A DNA stretch of 23,668 bases from Sediminibacterium ginsengisoli. GTDB taxonomy: Bacteria > Bacteroidota > Bacteroidia > Chitinophagales > Chitinophagaceae. The stretch lies in assembly GCA_945860335.1 (NCBI GenBank), contig CAMAQW010000007.1, positions 1 through 23,668 on the forward strand. The letters are read 5' to 3'. Position numbers and translations under genes: made by a program. Numbering within the stretch: position 1 is the stretch's first letter; every line of letters begins with the position of its first letter. The notes under the pieces were generated by a model. The model saw only the letters and a program-made list of their open reading frames with translations, did not search any database and was not told the DNA's origin. Shown in pieces: positions 1 through 7,893 of the stretch.

Positions 1-1476
1 CGCAATTATGTAATGACAACGCTTCGTTCCGATTTGTATAAAAAATTATTAGACCTTCCTATTGGTTATTTTACAGAACAACGTAAGGGTGATATTATTA
101 GTAGAATGAGTAACGATGCCAACGAAATTGAATGGAGTGTGATGAGTACACTAGAAGGACTTATTAAAGACCCGCTTAATATTTTAATCATTTTAATATT
201 TTTGGTTTTTTTAAGTCCCGTACTTTCTTTGTTTTTACTCGTGCTTCTTCCGGTAACTGGTTTTGTCATTGGGCGCCTGAGTAGAAGCCTAAAAAAACAA
301 TCTACTAGCTCACAAGAAAAATTAGGAACGCTATTGTCGATACTAGATGAAACCCTTGGGGGACTAAGGGTTATCAAGGCTTTTAATGCCGAAAAAATAT
401 TACTACAAAAGTTTTTAGACAATAATAATTCGCTCAATCATATCCGCAATAAAATGAATTTTAGAAAAGATTTGGCATCTCCGATGTCCGAATTTTTAGG
501 TGTGATTGTACTGTCTTGTATCTTATGGTTTGGTGGAAGACTGGTATTAAATAACCAAGCAGGTTTAGGACCAGAAAGTTTTATTACCTACATTTTATTT
601 TTTACGCAAATCATTAATCCGGCTAAATCTTTATCTAGTTCATTTTATAATGCACAAAGAGGCAGTGCTGCTATTGAGCGCATCGAAGAAATTTTAAAAG
701 CACCTGTTGCTATAGAAGATAAACCCAATGCAACAGTTTTAGAAAATTTCGAGCACCGCATCGAATTTAAAAATGTTAGTTTCTCTTACGACGATACCAC
801 CATTTTAAAAAACATCAACCTCGTTATTGAAAAAGGAAAAACAGTAGCACTGGTTGGATCATCGGGCGCTGGTAAAAGCACGTTAGCAGATTTAATTCCA
901 CGTTTTCATGACGTCACAGAAGGTGCGGTTTTAATTGATGGCATTAACATCAAAGAATATAGTTTACAAAGTGTAAGAGCAGCCATGGGCATTGTTACAC
1001 AAGAGCCTATTTTATTTAATGATAGCATTGCACAAAATATAGCCTTAGGTGTCCAAACTGCAAGCCCAGCAGCCATTACAGCCGCAGCTACCGTAGCCAA
1101 CGCCGCTTCTTTTATAAATAGCAAAGAAGACGGATACGACGCAAATATTGGTGACAGGGGTAGTAAACTAAGTGGCGGTGAACGTCAGCGCATTACCATT
1201 GCTAGAGCTATTTTAAAAAATCCGCCGATCTTAATTTTAGACGAAGCCACTTCATCACTTGATACAGAAAGTGAAAGACTGGTGCAAGACGCTATCAATA
1301 AAATGATGCAAAACAGAACTTCTATTGTTATTGCACACCGCCTCTCTACCATCAGACACGCCGATGAAATTATTGTGTTGCAAAAAGGAGAAATTGCAGA
1401 ACGCGGCACGCACGATGAACTACTTGCAAAAGGTGGAATGTATAAAAAGCTGATTGATATGCAGGAAGTAAAATAA
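1..1476 (+). CDS. MsbA-like ABC exporter, fused permease/ATPase (5' end outside window)
   Basis: This is the C-terminal 491 codons of a half-size ABC exporter; the frame is open at base 1, so the ATG at 13 is internal and about 100 N-terminal residues (TM1-2) are missing. Numbering from the ATG at 13, residues 1-220 hold the rest of the membrane domain, including the 'LLDLPIGYF...GDIISRMSND' stretch typical of the family. The nucleotide-binding domain shows Walker A GSSGAGKST (282-290), signature LSGGE (386-390), Walker B ILILDE (406-411) and the switch histidine H442. Such proteins work as dimers in the inner membrane and export lipids or drugs; MsbA-type lipid export is the likeliest role, but the substrate cannot be read from the sequence. 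The gene ends just before a strong terminator shared with the converging DksA-like gene. Family assignment is certain; substrate is not. Confidence 0.95.
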   Translation, partial: RNYVMTTLRSDLYKKLLDLPIGYFTEQRKGDIISRMSNDANEIEWSVMSTLEGLIKDPLNILIILIFLVFLSPVLSLFLLVLLPVTGFVIGRLSRSLKKQSTSSQEKLGTLLSILDETLGGLRVIKAFNAEKILLQKFLDNNNSLNHIRNKMNFRKDLASPMSEFLGVIVLSCILWFGGRLVLNNQAGLGPESFITYILFFTQIINPAKSLSSSFYNAQRGSAAIERIEEILKAPVAIEDKPNATVLENFEHRIEFKNVSFSYDDTTILKNINLVIEKGKTVALVGSSGAGKSTLADLIPRFHDVTEGAVLIDGINIKEYSLQSVRAAMGIVTQEPILFNDSIAQNIALGVQTASPAAITAAATVANAASFINSKEDGYDANIGDRGSKLSGGERQRITIARAILKNPPILILDEATSSLDTESERLVQDAINKMMQNRTSIVIAHRLSTIRHADEIIVLQKGEIAERGTHDELLAKGGMYKKLIDMQEVK

Positions 1477-1497
1477 GAATTATAAAAAATGAGACAT

Positions 1498-1526
1498 AAA
1501 AAAGGCCGCAATTTGCGGCCTTTTTT
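1498..1526. terminator. Bidirectional Rho-independent terminator
   Basis: A perfect GGCCGC/GCGGCC stem (1504-1509 with 1515-1520, extended by A1510-T1514) is flanked by six A on the left (1498-1503) and six T on the right (1521-1526). It therefore reads as a GC-rich hairpin plus U-tract on both strands. It lies 21 bases after the ABC exporter stop and 21 bases after the stop of the DksA-like gene on the other strand, so it can end both converging transcripts. Confidence 0.92.
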
Positions 1527-1547
1527 ATGATAGATCAAGATCTAAAA

Positions 1548-2738
1548 TTATTGTTGATCAGGGCTTGGTTTTACAAGACCTAATTTAGCTTCTAAGCTAA
1601 GCGTAGCGTGTGGTACAGCGCGTAAACGTGCTTTGTCAATTAACTTACCGGTTACTCTACAAATACCATATGTTTTGCTTTCAATACGCATGATCGCTTT
1701 TTCAAGATGATCGATATAGGTAATTTGACGACTAGCCATTTGAGACAACTGCTCTCTTTCCATGCTAACACTACCATCTTCCATGGTCATGTAACGTGCA
1801 TCATCATTGTCACCACCCATTTCATCTTTACGGGTAATTAAACCTTGAAGGTACACAAGCTCTTTTTTAGCAGCTTCTAATTTTTTATTGATAAGCTCAC
1901 GAAACTCGTTAAGTTCTGCATCGCTGTATTTAACAAGTGTTTGAGTACTTTTCGTAACTATTTGCACTCTTTTTTCGAGTGGCGTATAGCCTGGACTATA
2001 AGGTACACTTGATTTAGTATTTGTCTTTGGCACCTTTACGTCTTTAATTGGTTCTAATGGTTTTCTAACCGGCTTTTTAGGTGGTGCAGGCGGCAATTTC
2101 ACTTCCGGCTTTTTAGGCATTGGAGGAAGTGGCGTTGGCTTTGCTTTCACTACTGGTGCAGGTGCTATTTTAGGAACCGGCTTACTAGGTAATACTACTT
2201 TGCCGCCGGGTCTTACTGGTGCAGTTTTTACAATAACTTTTGCAGGAGGCGCTTTAACCGCTTTAACTGCTGCAGCTTTTGCAGGCTTTGCCGCTTTAAC
2301 CGGTGCCGCTGCTTTTACTGGAGCTGCAGGTTTTGCAGGTGCCGCTTTTTTTGCAGGTACTGGAGCCACTGCTTTTTTAGCAGGCGCAACTGGTTTAGCA
2401 GGTGCCGCTTTTTTTGCAGTTACAGGAGCCACTGCTTTTTTAGCAGGCGCAACTGGTTTAGCAGGTGCTGCTTTTTTTGCAGGTGCTGCAGGTTTTGCAG
2501 GAGCCGCTTTTTTTACAGGTGCTGCAGGTTTTGCAGGAGCTGCTTTTTTGGCCGGAGCTGCCTTTTTTGCAGGAGCTGCTTTTTTAGCGGGTGCAGCTGG
2601 TTTAGCAGGTGCTGCTTTTTTTACAGGAGCAGCTACTTTTTTAGCAGGTGCTGCTTTTTTGGCCGGAGCCGCCTTTTTTGCGGGAGCTGCTACTTTTTTA
2701 GCAGGTGCTGCTTTTGGGGCTGGTTTCTTTGTAGCCAT
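1548..2738 (-). CDS. TraR/DksA-like protein with Lys/Ala/Pro-rich N-terminal tail and lost zinc ligands
   Basis: The 396-residue protein has two parts. Residues 2 to about 225 are a histone-H1-like low-complexity tail built from AAPAKK/AAPAKP units, strongly basic and probably disordered, suited to binding DNA or RNA. Residues about 270-396 match the TraR/DksA family: a coiled-coil hairpin (about 272-355, acidic tip near 'GGDNDDAR'), then the C-terminal globular region. DksA has a C-x2-C-x17-C-x2-C zinc finger; here those positions are C360, T363, S381 and A384, so only one cysteine remains and zinc binding is unlikely. DksA-family proteins act in the RNA polymerase secondary channel; whether this one does is inference. 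The stop codon of ileS lies 10 bases upstream, so it is probably cotranscribed with ileS. Canonical DksA is about 150 residues, so the tail accounts for the extra length. Confidence 0.88.
   Translation of the reverse strand: MATKKPAPKAAPAKKVAAPAKKAAPAKKAAPAKKVAAPVKKAAPAKPAAPAKKAAPAKKAAPAKKAAPAKPAAPVKKAAPAKPAAPAKKAAPAKPVAPAKKAVAPVTAKKAAPAKPVAPAKKAVAPVPAKKAAPAKPAAPVKAAAPVKAAKPAKAAAVKAVKAPPAKVIVKTAPVRPGGKVVLPSKPVPKIAPAPVVKAKPTPLPPMPKKPEVKLPPAPPKKPVRKPLEPIKDVKVPKTNTKSSVPYSPGYTPLEKRVQIVTKSTQTLVKYSDAELNEFRELINKKLEAAKKELVYLQGLITRKDEMGGDNDDARYMTMEDGSVSMEREQLSQMASRQITYIDHLEKAIMRIESKTYGICRVTGKLIDKARLRAVPHATLSLEAKLGLVKPSPDQQ
2341..2466. repeat. Tandem 63-base repeat within the Lys/Ala/Pro tail
   Basis: Two adjacent 63-base units (2341-2403 and 2404-2466) differ at only two positions and encode near-identical 21-residue blocks of the tail (one Pro/Thr change), roughly residues 91-132. 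Shorter, less regular AAPAKK-coding units continue to about 2715. The near identity points to recent duplication by slippage or unequal recombination. Confidence 0.85.
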
Positions 2739-2748
2739 ATGCTTTTTG

Positions 2749-5700
2749 TTATGCTTGTTTAGTTATTGAAACCTTTAGCAAATTATCATTTACATCGAGT
2801 TCAGTTGCATTTGCAACCTCATCTACCCAATTGATTGAATCAGCTAAAATTTCGCGGCAAATATAGTCGTTATATTTAACAATCGACTCCTTAAGCCTGT
2901 CGCAATGCTCAAGGGTCACGAATATACGGTCTGTAAGGGCAAAACCGCTTTCTTTTCTGATATTTTGTACACGGTTTACGAACTCTCTTGCATCCCCTTC
3001 CTGCTGTAAATCTGGGGATATTGTGATGTCGAGGGCCACCGTTAGGCTGCCTTTGCTCGCCACACTCCAACCTGGAATGTCCTCGGCGGTAATGTCAACC
3101 TCGGTTAATGCTATGCTAAGTTCTTCACCTTCAATGGATAAGAGAATTTCACCCATTTTTTCGAGGGCGGCAATTTGAGCGCCGGTCATAGCGGTAATGG
3201 CCGCGCCCGCCGCTTTCATTTTGGCACCCATTTTGGTGCCGAGTGCTTTAAAATTGGGTTTTATCTTTTTCTTAATAATTCCCTCTGTTTCGGTTAAATA
3301 TTCAATTTCTTTAACATTTACCTCTGCCGTAATCAAATCTTGAATTAAAGCCAGTTGGTCCTGCATGGCAGGATCTAATACCGGAATCAGTATTTTTTGA
3401 AGTGGCTGACGCACTTTAATGTTTACTTTTTTACGAAGGCTGAGCACAAGCGAACAAACATCCTGTGCTAACTGCATTCTTTCTTCGAGTGCAGCATCAA
3501 TGAATGTATCATTTGCTACCGGAAAATTGGCGTGATGAATAGACGCCACTTGATGCTTACCCGTTACACTATTAAGATTTGAAAAAACAGCATCGCTAAA
3601 AAACGGAGCAATAGGAGCTGTTAATTGTATCACTGTTTCTAGGCACTCGTATAAAGTTTGGTAGGCACTAATTTTATCCTGCTCATATTCACCTTTCCAA
3701 AATCTTCTTCTACAAAGTCTTACATACCAGTTGCTGAGTTGCTCATCAACAAAAGATTCAATGGCTCTACCAGCAACGGTTGGCTCATAATCATCCATCG
3801 CTGCAGTTACTTTTTTAACAAGCGAATGTAAGCTTGATAAAATCCAACGGTCAATTTCTGGACGTTCTGCTAAAGGCACTGGGGCTTCTGAAAAAGAGAA
3901 ACCATCCACATTTGCATAGAGCGCAAAAAATTGATAGGTATTGTAGAGTGTGCCAAAAAATTTGCGCTGCACTTCTTGAATACCCGCTATGTCAAATTTT
4001 AAATTATCCCAAGGAGATGCATTGGTTACAAGGTACCAGCGGGTTGCGTCGGCACCATATTTTTCGATGGTTTCAAAAGGATTAACAACGTTACCTAAAC
4101 GCTTACTCATTTTGTTGCCATTTTTATCTAGCACCAACCCATTACTCACCACTGTCTTATACGCAACGCTATCAAAAAGCATTACACCAATGGCATGCAG
4201 GGTATAAAACCATCCACGTGTTTGGTCCACACCTTCACAAATAAAATCGGCAGGGAATGCTTGCCCCTTATCAACAAGCTCTTTATTTTCAAATGGATAA
4301 TGCCACTGCGCATAAGGCATGGCACCACTATCAAACCATACATCAATTAAATCTGAAACGCGGTGCATGGGTTTACCAGAATCACTCACTAAAATAATAT
4401 CATCTACAAATGGCTTGTGTAAATCCAAGATGCCACCATGTAAATAATTTTGATTAACACTACCACCAAGTACTTCATTTGCTTTTTTGATACCTGCGTT
4501 TAATTCCTCCACAGAACCAATACAAACTTCTTCGGTGCCGTCCTCTGTACGCCATACTGGAAGCGGCGTTCCCCAATACCTGCTTCTGCTCAAATTCCAG
4601 TCTACCATGTTTTCAAGCCAGTTGCCAAAACGGCCTTCGCCTGTAGATTTAGGTTTCCAATTGATGGTTTTATTGAGTTCCACCATTCGGTCTTTAACGG
4701 CCGTTGTTTTTATAAACCAAGCATCCAATGGATAGTATAAAATTGGCTTGTCTGTTCTCCAACAATGCGGATAACTATGTTCGTATTTTTCTACTTTAAA
4801 CGCTCGGTTTTCTTTTTTGAGTTTCACACATATATCAACGTTCACGTCTACATAGTTAGGATCGTCTTTGTAGTTTTTTACATAGCGGTTACTAAATTCA
4901 CCAACACCCTCTACAAATTTTCCTGCTCTATCTACAAGTGTTAAAATGCCAATATTATTTTTTTGTCCAACACGGTAATCGTCTGCACCAAAAGCTGGCG
5001 AGGTATGTACAATACCTGTTCCATCCTCTGTTGTAACAAAATCACCTAGCAAAATTCTAAAAGGTTTTGCACCCGGTGTTATCTCCTCAATTGCGGCCAT
5101 ACTGCTTGCATCAGTTGGCATCAGTTGTTCATAATGCGCACCTTCAATATCAGTGCCTTTAAAATTTGCCACTATTTTCCAAGGCAATAATTTTTGCTCG
5201 GCGTTGTAATTTTCAAAATCTCCATTTTCACCTTCTGTCTTAAAAAGCTTTGATAGCAATGCTTTGGCAAGCACTACATGCACTGGCAAATGGGTATACG
5301 GGTTAAATGTTTTAACCAATACGTATTCGATATTAGGCCCAACGGTTAATCCTAAATTAGAAGGAAGTGTCCATGGCGTAGTTGTCCATGCTAAATAATA
5401 TACTTCGTTATCACCCGCTGCGTCAATTAAAAATTTATTTTTTGCATCGGTGGCTAATGCCTTAAACATCGCAAAAGCAGAAGTATCTTTTACATCTTTG
5501 TAGGTACCCGGTTGATTTAATTCGTGTGAACTTAAACCGGTTCCTGCAGCTGGTGAATAAGGTTGAATACTTACACTTTCATACAAATATCCTTTTTTGT
5601 ACAGCTCACTTAAAATCCACCAAAGTGTTTCGATGTAATCATTTTCAAACGTAATATACGGGTCATTTAAATCTACCCAGTAACCCATTTTAGTAGTAAT

Positions 5701-6105
5701 CTCATCCCACTTGTCTTTGTAACGAAGTACGGCTTCTCTACATTTTTGATTGTATTCTTCTACAGATATTTTTTTACCAATATCTTCTTTGGTGATGCCT
5801 AATTCTTTTTCAACCCCAAGTTCTACCGGAAGTCCGTGTGTATCCCAGCCACCTTTTCTTTTAACCTGAAAACCCTGCATGGTTTTATACCTACAAACCA
5901 TGTCTTTTAGAGTTCTAGAAATGACGTGGTGAATACCTGGCATTCCATTAGCACTAGGTGGACCCTCATAAAATACAAAAGGAGTGTTACCTTCACGTAA
6001 ACGCACACTTTGTTCAAACGCCTCTTCTTCTTTCCATTTAGCTAAAATTGACTGCTCAATGCTAGGCAAATGAAGGCCTTGGAATTCTGGATATTTTACA
6101 CGCAT
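2749..6105 (-). CDS. ileS: Isoleucyl-tRNA synthetase, large type-2 (eukaryote-like), GIHH variant motif
   Basis: Cytoplasmic class Ia synthetase that charges tRNA-Ile with isoleucine. At 1118 residues it is longer than the usual bacterial type (about 930-940). GPPSANG (48-54) leads into the first catalytic motif, which reads G57-I58-H59-H60 where HIGH is expected. The editing domain starts with the Thr-rich TTTPW segment (241-245) and includes 'GTGIVHTSPAFGADD'. The second catalytic motif is K665-M-S-K-R669. The C-terminal part, with 'LQQEGDAREFVNRVQNIRK', matches the type-2 tail and lacks the Cys-rich zinc-binding end of type 1. Alignment with the E. coli 'GPPYANGSIHIGH' motif places H-I-G-H directly over G-I-H-H. 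It is followed after 10 bases by the DksA-like gene and diverges from ldhA. It is the only synthetase in the window and appears intact. Confidence 0.98.
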   Translation of the reverse strand: MRVKYPEFQGLHLPSIEQSILAKWKEEEAFEQSVRLREGNTPFVFYEGPPSANGMPGIHHVISRTLKDMVCRYKTMQGFQVKRKGGWDTHGLPVELGVEKELGITKEDIGKKISVEEYNQKCREAVLRYKDKWDEITTKMGYWVDLNDPYITFENDYIETLWWILSELYKKGYLYESVSIQPYSPAAGTGLSSHELNQPGTYKDVKDTSAFAMFKALATDAKNKFLIDAAGDNEVYYLAWTTTPWTLPSNLGLTVGPNIEYVLVKTFNPYTHLPVHVVLAKALLSKLFKTEGENGDFENYNAEQKLLPWKIVANFKGTDIEGAHYEQLMPTDASSMAAIEEITPGAKPFRILLGDFVTTEDGTGIVHTSPAFGADDYRVGQKNNIGILTLVDRAGKFVEGVGEFSNRYVKNYKDDPNYVDVNVDICVKLKKENRAFKVEKYEHSYPHCWRTDKPILYYPLDAWFIKTTAVKDRMVELNKTINWKPKSTGEGRFGNWLENMVDWNLSRSRYWGTPLPVWRTEDGTEEVCIGSVEELNAGIKKANEVLGGSVNQNYLHGGILDLHKPFVDDIILVSDSGKPMHRVSDLIDVWFDSGAMPYAQWHYPFENKELVDKGQAFPADFICEGVDQTRGWFYTLHAIGVMLFDSVAYKTVVSNGLVLDKNGNKMSKRLGNVVNPFETIEKYGADATRWYLVTNASPWDNLKFDIAGIQEVQRKFFGTLYNTYQFFALYANVDGFSFSEAPVPLAERPEIDRWILSSLHSLVKKVTAAMDDYEPTVAGRAIESFVDEQLSNWYVRLCRRRFWKGEYEQDKISAYQTLYECLETVIQLTAPIAPFFSDAVFSNLNSVTGKHQVASIHHANFPVANDTFIDAALEERMQLAQDVCSLVLSLRKKVNIKVRQPLQKILIPVLDPAMQDQLALIQDLITAEVNVKEIEYLTETEGIIKKKIKPNFKALGTKMGAKMKAAGAAITAMTGAQIAALEKMGEILLSIEGEELSIALTEVDITAEDIPGWSVASKGSLTVALDITISPDLQQEGDAREFVNRVQNIRKESGFALTDRIFVTLEHCDRLKESIVKYNDYICREILADSINWVDEVANATELDVNDNLLKVSITKQA

Positions 6106-6126
6106 ACCTTTGTGGGTTAATCGGTT

Positions 6127-6143
6127 CTGTAATGCAATTACAG
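6127..6143. promoter_or_regulatory. Palindrome CTGTAAT-GCA-ATTACAG in the ileS leader
   Basis: A perfect inverted repeat with 7-bp arms and a 3-base spacer, 22 bases upstream of the ileS start codon and 57 bases upstream of ldhA. It could be an operator for a dimeric regulator of either gene, or a 7-bp RNA hairpin in the ileS leader. No known binding consensus was recognised. Confidence 0.5.
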
Positions 6144-6160
6144 CCCTGTTTTTAAGGCTG
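6141..6160 (-). promoter_or_regulatory. Second inverted repeat CAGCC-N10-GGCTG overlapping the first
   Basis: Arms 6141-6145 and 6156-6160 form a 5-bp stem with a 10-base loop. They share bases 6141-6143 with the neighbouring palindrome, so the two hairpins could not fully form together in an ileS leader RNA. It lies directly downstream of the putative ileS -7 box. Confidence 0.35.
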
Positions 6161-6168
6161 CAAAGGTA
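6161..6168 (-). promoter_or_regulatory. Putative ileS promoter -7 box TACCTTTG
   Basis: A perfect match to the Bacteroidota sigma-ABfr -7 consensus TAnnTTTG, read on the minus strand, about 55 bases upstream of the ileS ATG. No convincing TTTG element was found at the usual -33 spacing (the nearest TTG is only 11 bases away), so the call rests on the -7 box and its position. Confidence 0.45.
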
Positions 6169-6199
6169 ATAAATATAAGCAAGGACTTACCTTTACCCT

Positions 6200-7192
6200 A
6201 TGAAAATTGCCTTTTTTTCTACCCAACCCTACGACATCACATTTTTCGAGTCTGCAAATCAAGCATTTGGACACGAATTGGTGTTTTTTACACAGGCTTT
6301 AGAGCCTACCACCGCAGGTTTAGCGGCGGGGGCCCAGGCAGTGTGCTTGTTTGTTAATGATCAAGCTTCTGAAGCCAGTATAGCGGCGCTCGCAAAGCTA
6401 GGTGTTAGCACTATTGCCCTTAGATGCGCTGGATTTAACAATATAGATGTCGAAGCAGCAAAAAAAGCCGGCATCAAAGTTTGTAGAGTAGGTGCCTATT
6501 CGCCGGAGGCAGTGGCGGAACATGCAGTTGCACTTTTACTAACCCTCACTAGAAAAACGCATAAAGCGTATAACCGGGTAAGGGAGCAAAATTTTGCACT
6601 TACAGGTTTACTCGGATTTAACCTGCATGGCAAAAAAGTAGGTGTGATAGGAACTGGAAATATTGGCCAAGCTTTTTGTAAAATCATGCTTGGTTTTGGA
6701 TGTGAGGTAACCGCTTTTGATTTAATCGCCAACAAAGAAATGGAGGCGCTAGGTGTTGTTTATGCTCCACTCATAGACGTTTTAGCGTCAGATATTATTT
6801 CGTTGCACTGCCCACTTAATGAACAAACAAAACATATTATAAATGCCGAAACACTTGGCTATTGTAAAAAAGGAGTAACCATCATTAATACGGGAAGAGG
6901 TGGACTACTAGATACCAAGGCCGTTATTGATACACTCAAAAACGGAACCATTGGAGCCCTTGGTTTAGATGTGTATGAACAGGAAGAAAAATTATTTTTC
7001 AAAGACTTGTCAAGTACCATTATTCAGGACGATATCATTCAACGGTTAATGAGTTTTTCAAACGTGCTCATAACGGGTCATCAAGGATTTTTTACCAAAG
7101 AAGCCATGGAAAAAATTGCCCACACAACACTTGAAAATATTTCGAACTTAGAAAAGAATTTACCCCTAGCTACCAGCAACAGTATTGTCTGA
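6200..7192 (+). CDS. ldhA: D-lactate dehydrogenase, LdhA-type (2-hydroxyacid dehydrogenase)
   Basis: Reduces pyruvate to D-lactate with NADH in the cytoplasm, a fermentative redox outlet. The 330-residue length equals that of E. coli LdhA (329). Landmarks follow the family: LRCAGFNN (74-81), YSPEAVAEHA (100-109), the Rossmann motif G151-x-G153-x-x-G156, and the catalytic set R233 (in NTGRGG), E262 (in DVYEQE) and H294 (in TGHQGF). The segment LFFKD...IIQDDI is also LdhA-like. The upstream 94-base region is shared with divergent ileS. The last 27 bases overlap the end of lspA on the opposite strand. The final codons (Ser-Ile-Val-stop) form the first unit of a 12-base repeat. A related 2-hydroxyacid dehydrogenase with another substrate is possible, but the motif pattern favours LdhA. 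Confidence 0.93.
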   Translation: MKIAFFSTQPYDITFFESANQAFGHELVFFTQALEPTTAGLAAGAQAVCLFVNDQASEASIAALAKLGVSTIALRCAGFNNIDVEAAKKAGIKVCRVGAYSPEAVAEHAVALLLTLTRKTHKAYNRVREQNFALTGLLGFNLHGKKVGVIGTGNIGQAFCKIMLGFGCEVTAFDLIANKEMEALGVVYAPLIDVLASDIISLHCPLNEQTKHIINAETLGYCKKGVTIINTGRGGLLDTKAVIDTLKNGTIGALGLDVYEQEEKLFFKDLSSTIIQDDIIQRLMSFSNVLITGHQGFFTKEAMEKIAHTTLENISNLEKNLPLATSNSIV

Positions 7193-7855
7193 AGCACTGT
7201 CTGAGGAATTACCGGTAGCATTGTCTGAACGGCCTTCTGGCAAAGGATCTACAAAGAATTTATTTTGGAAAATTAGGAGTATAAAAACACCTAAAGAAAT
7301 GGATGCGTCTGCTACATTAAATACGGGTCTAAAAAATTCAAAACTTTCTCCACCCCATATTGGGAACCAGGTCGGAAAATGTCCATCAGTAATAATGGGA
7401 AAATAAAACATGTCCACAACCCTGCCGTGAAAAAGAGATGCATAGCCACCTGACGCCGGAAATAAATGAGCTACATTTTGCGCAAAATAATCGCTCTGCT
7501 CAAAAATTAATCCGTAAAATAAACTATCAATTAAATTACCAAGTGCGCCAGCATAAATCATGGCAGCACAAATAATAAAACCTTTGTGCATCCCTTTGCG
7601 TAAAAAATCACGAAGTAAAAAACTACCCCAAATAACAGCGCCAAGTCTAAATAAAGTAAGAGCTACTTTTCCAAAATCTCCACCAAATTTCCATCCCCAA
7701 GCCATGCCTTCATTTTCTACAAAATGAAGTCTAAACCATGTGCCTAAAACCAAATGCTCTTCACCAATATGATAGTTGAGCTTGATGTAAAATTTTAGTG
7801 CCTGGTCTACAAATAAGATGGCAATTATAATTCCAATTAAATGTTTTGCTTTCAA
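7166..7855 (-). CDS. lspA: Lipoprotein signal peptidase (signal peptidase II)
   Basis: Integral inner-membrane aspartyl protease that removes the signal peptide from diacylglyceryl-modified prolipoproteins. At 229 residues it is longer than the usual 160-170. Visible landmarks are an N-terminal hydrophobic segment (about 5-22), 'FVENEGMAWG' (45-54), GALGNLID (103-110), and the catalytic aspartates D148 (GRVVDMF) and D183 (FNVADASI). About 30 extra residues between GNLID and VVD, and more between the two aspartates, account for much of the length; I recall this layout as usual in Bacteroidota. After the last membrane segment a hydrophilic tail (about 203-229) contains SDNA/SDSA/SDNT repeats; its last codons lie in the ldhA 3' end. 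It is the last gene of the long iscS-to-lspA run, 38 bases after murF-alr. Confidence 0.95.
   Translation of the reverse strand: MKAKHLIGIIIAILFVDQALKFYIKLNYHIGEEHLVLGTWFRLHFVENEGMAWGWKFGGDFGKVALTLFRLGAVIWGSFLLRDFLRKGMHKGFIICAAMIYAGALGNLIDSLFYGLIFEQSDYFAQNVAHLFPASGGYASLFHGRVVDMFYFPIITDGHFPTWFPIWGGESFEFFRPVFNVADASISLGVFILLIFQNKFFVDPLPEGRSDNATGNSSDSASDNTVAGS
7181..7228. repeat. 12-base repeat spanning the ldhA stop codon and the lspA tail
   Basis: Four consecutive 12-base blocks, of which three match: AGTATTGTCTGA (7181-7192), AGCACTGTCTGA (7193-7204) and AGCATTGTCTGA (7217-7228); the block at 7205-7216 is diverged. On the minus strand they encode Ser-Asp-x-x units of the LspA tail. On the plus strand the first unit encodes the last residues of LdhA and its TGA stop. 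Confidence 0.75.
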
Positions 7856-7893
7856 TGATGTTGCTTTTTATTAAAGTGGGCCAAAGATAAGAT

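Noticed and set aside
2341..2715. Array of similar short units that could suggest CRISPR or other DNA repeat elements
   Set aside because: The units are directly adjacent, codon-phased, without unique spacers, and encode the protein tail.
2200..2769. A 189-codon Gly/Ala/Phe-rich open frame on the plus strand
   Set aside because: It is the reverse complement of the Lys/Ala/Pro repeat tail. The repeats keep the opposite frame open; the composition has no independent support.
6106..6199. A T-box riboswitch in the ileS leader
   Set aside because: The leader is under 100 bases, lacks a recognisable T-box sequence and a terminator, and T-boxes are mainly known outside Bacteroidota.
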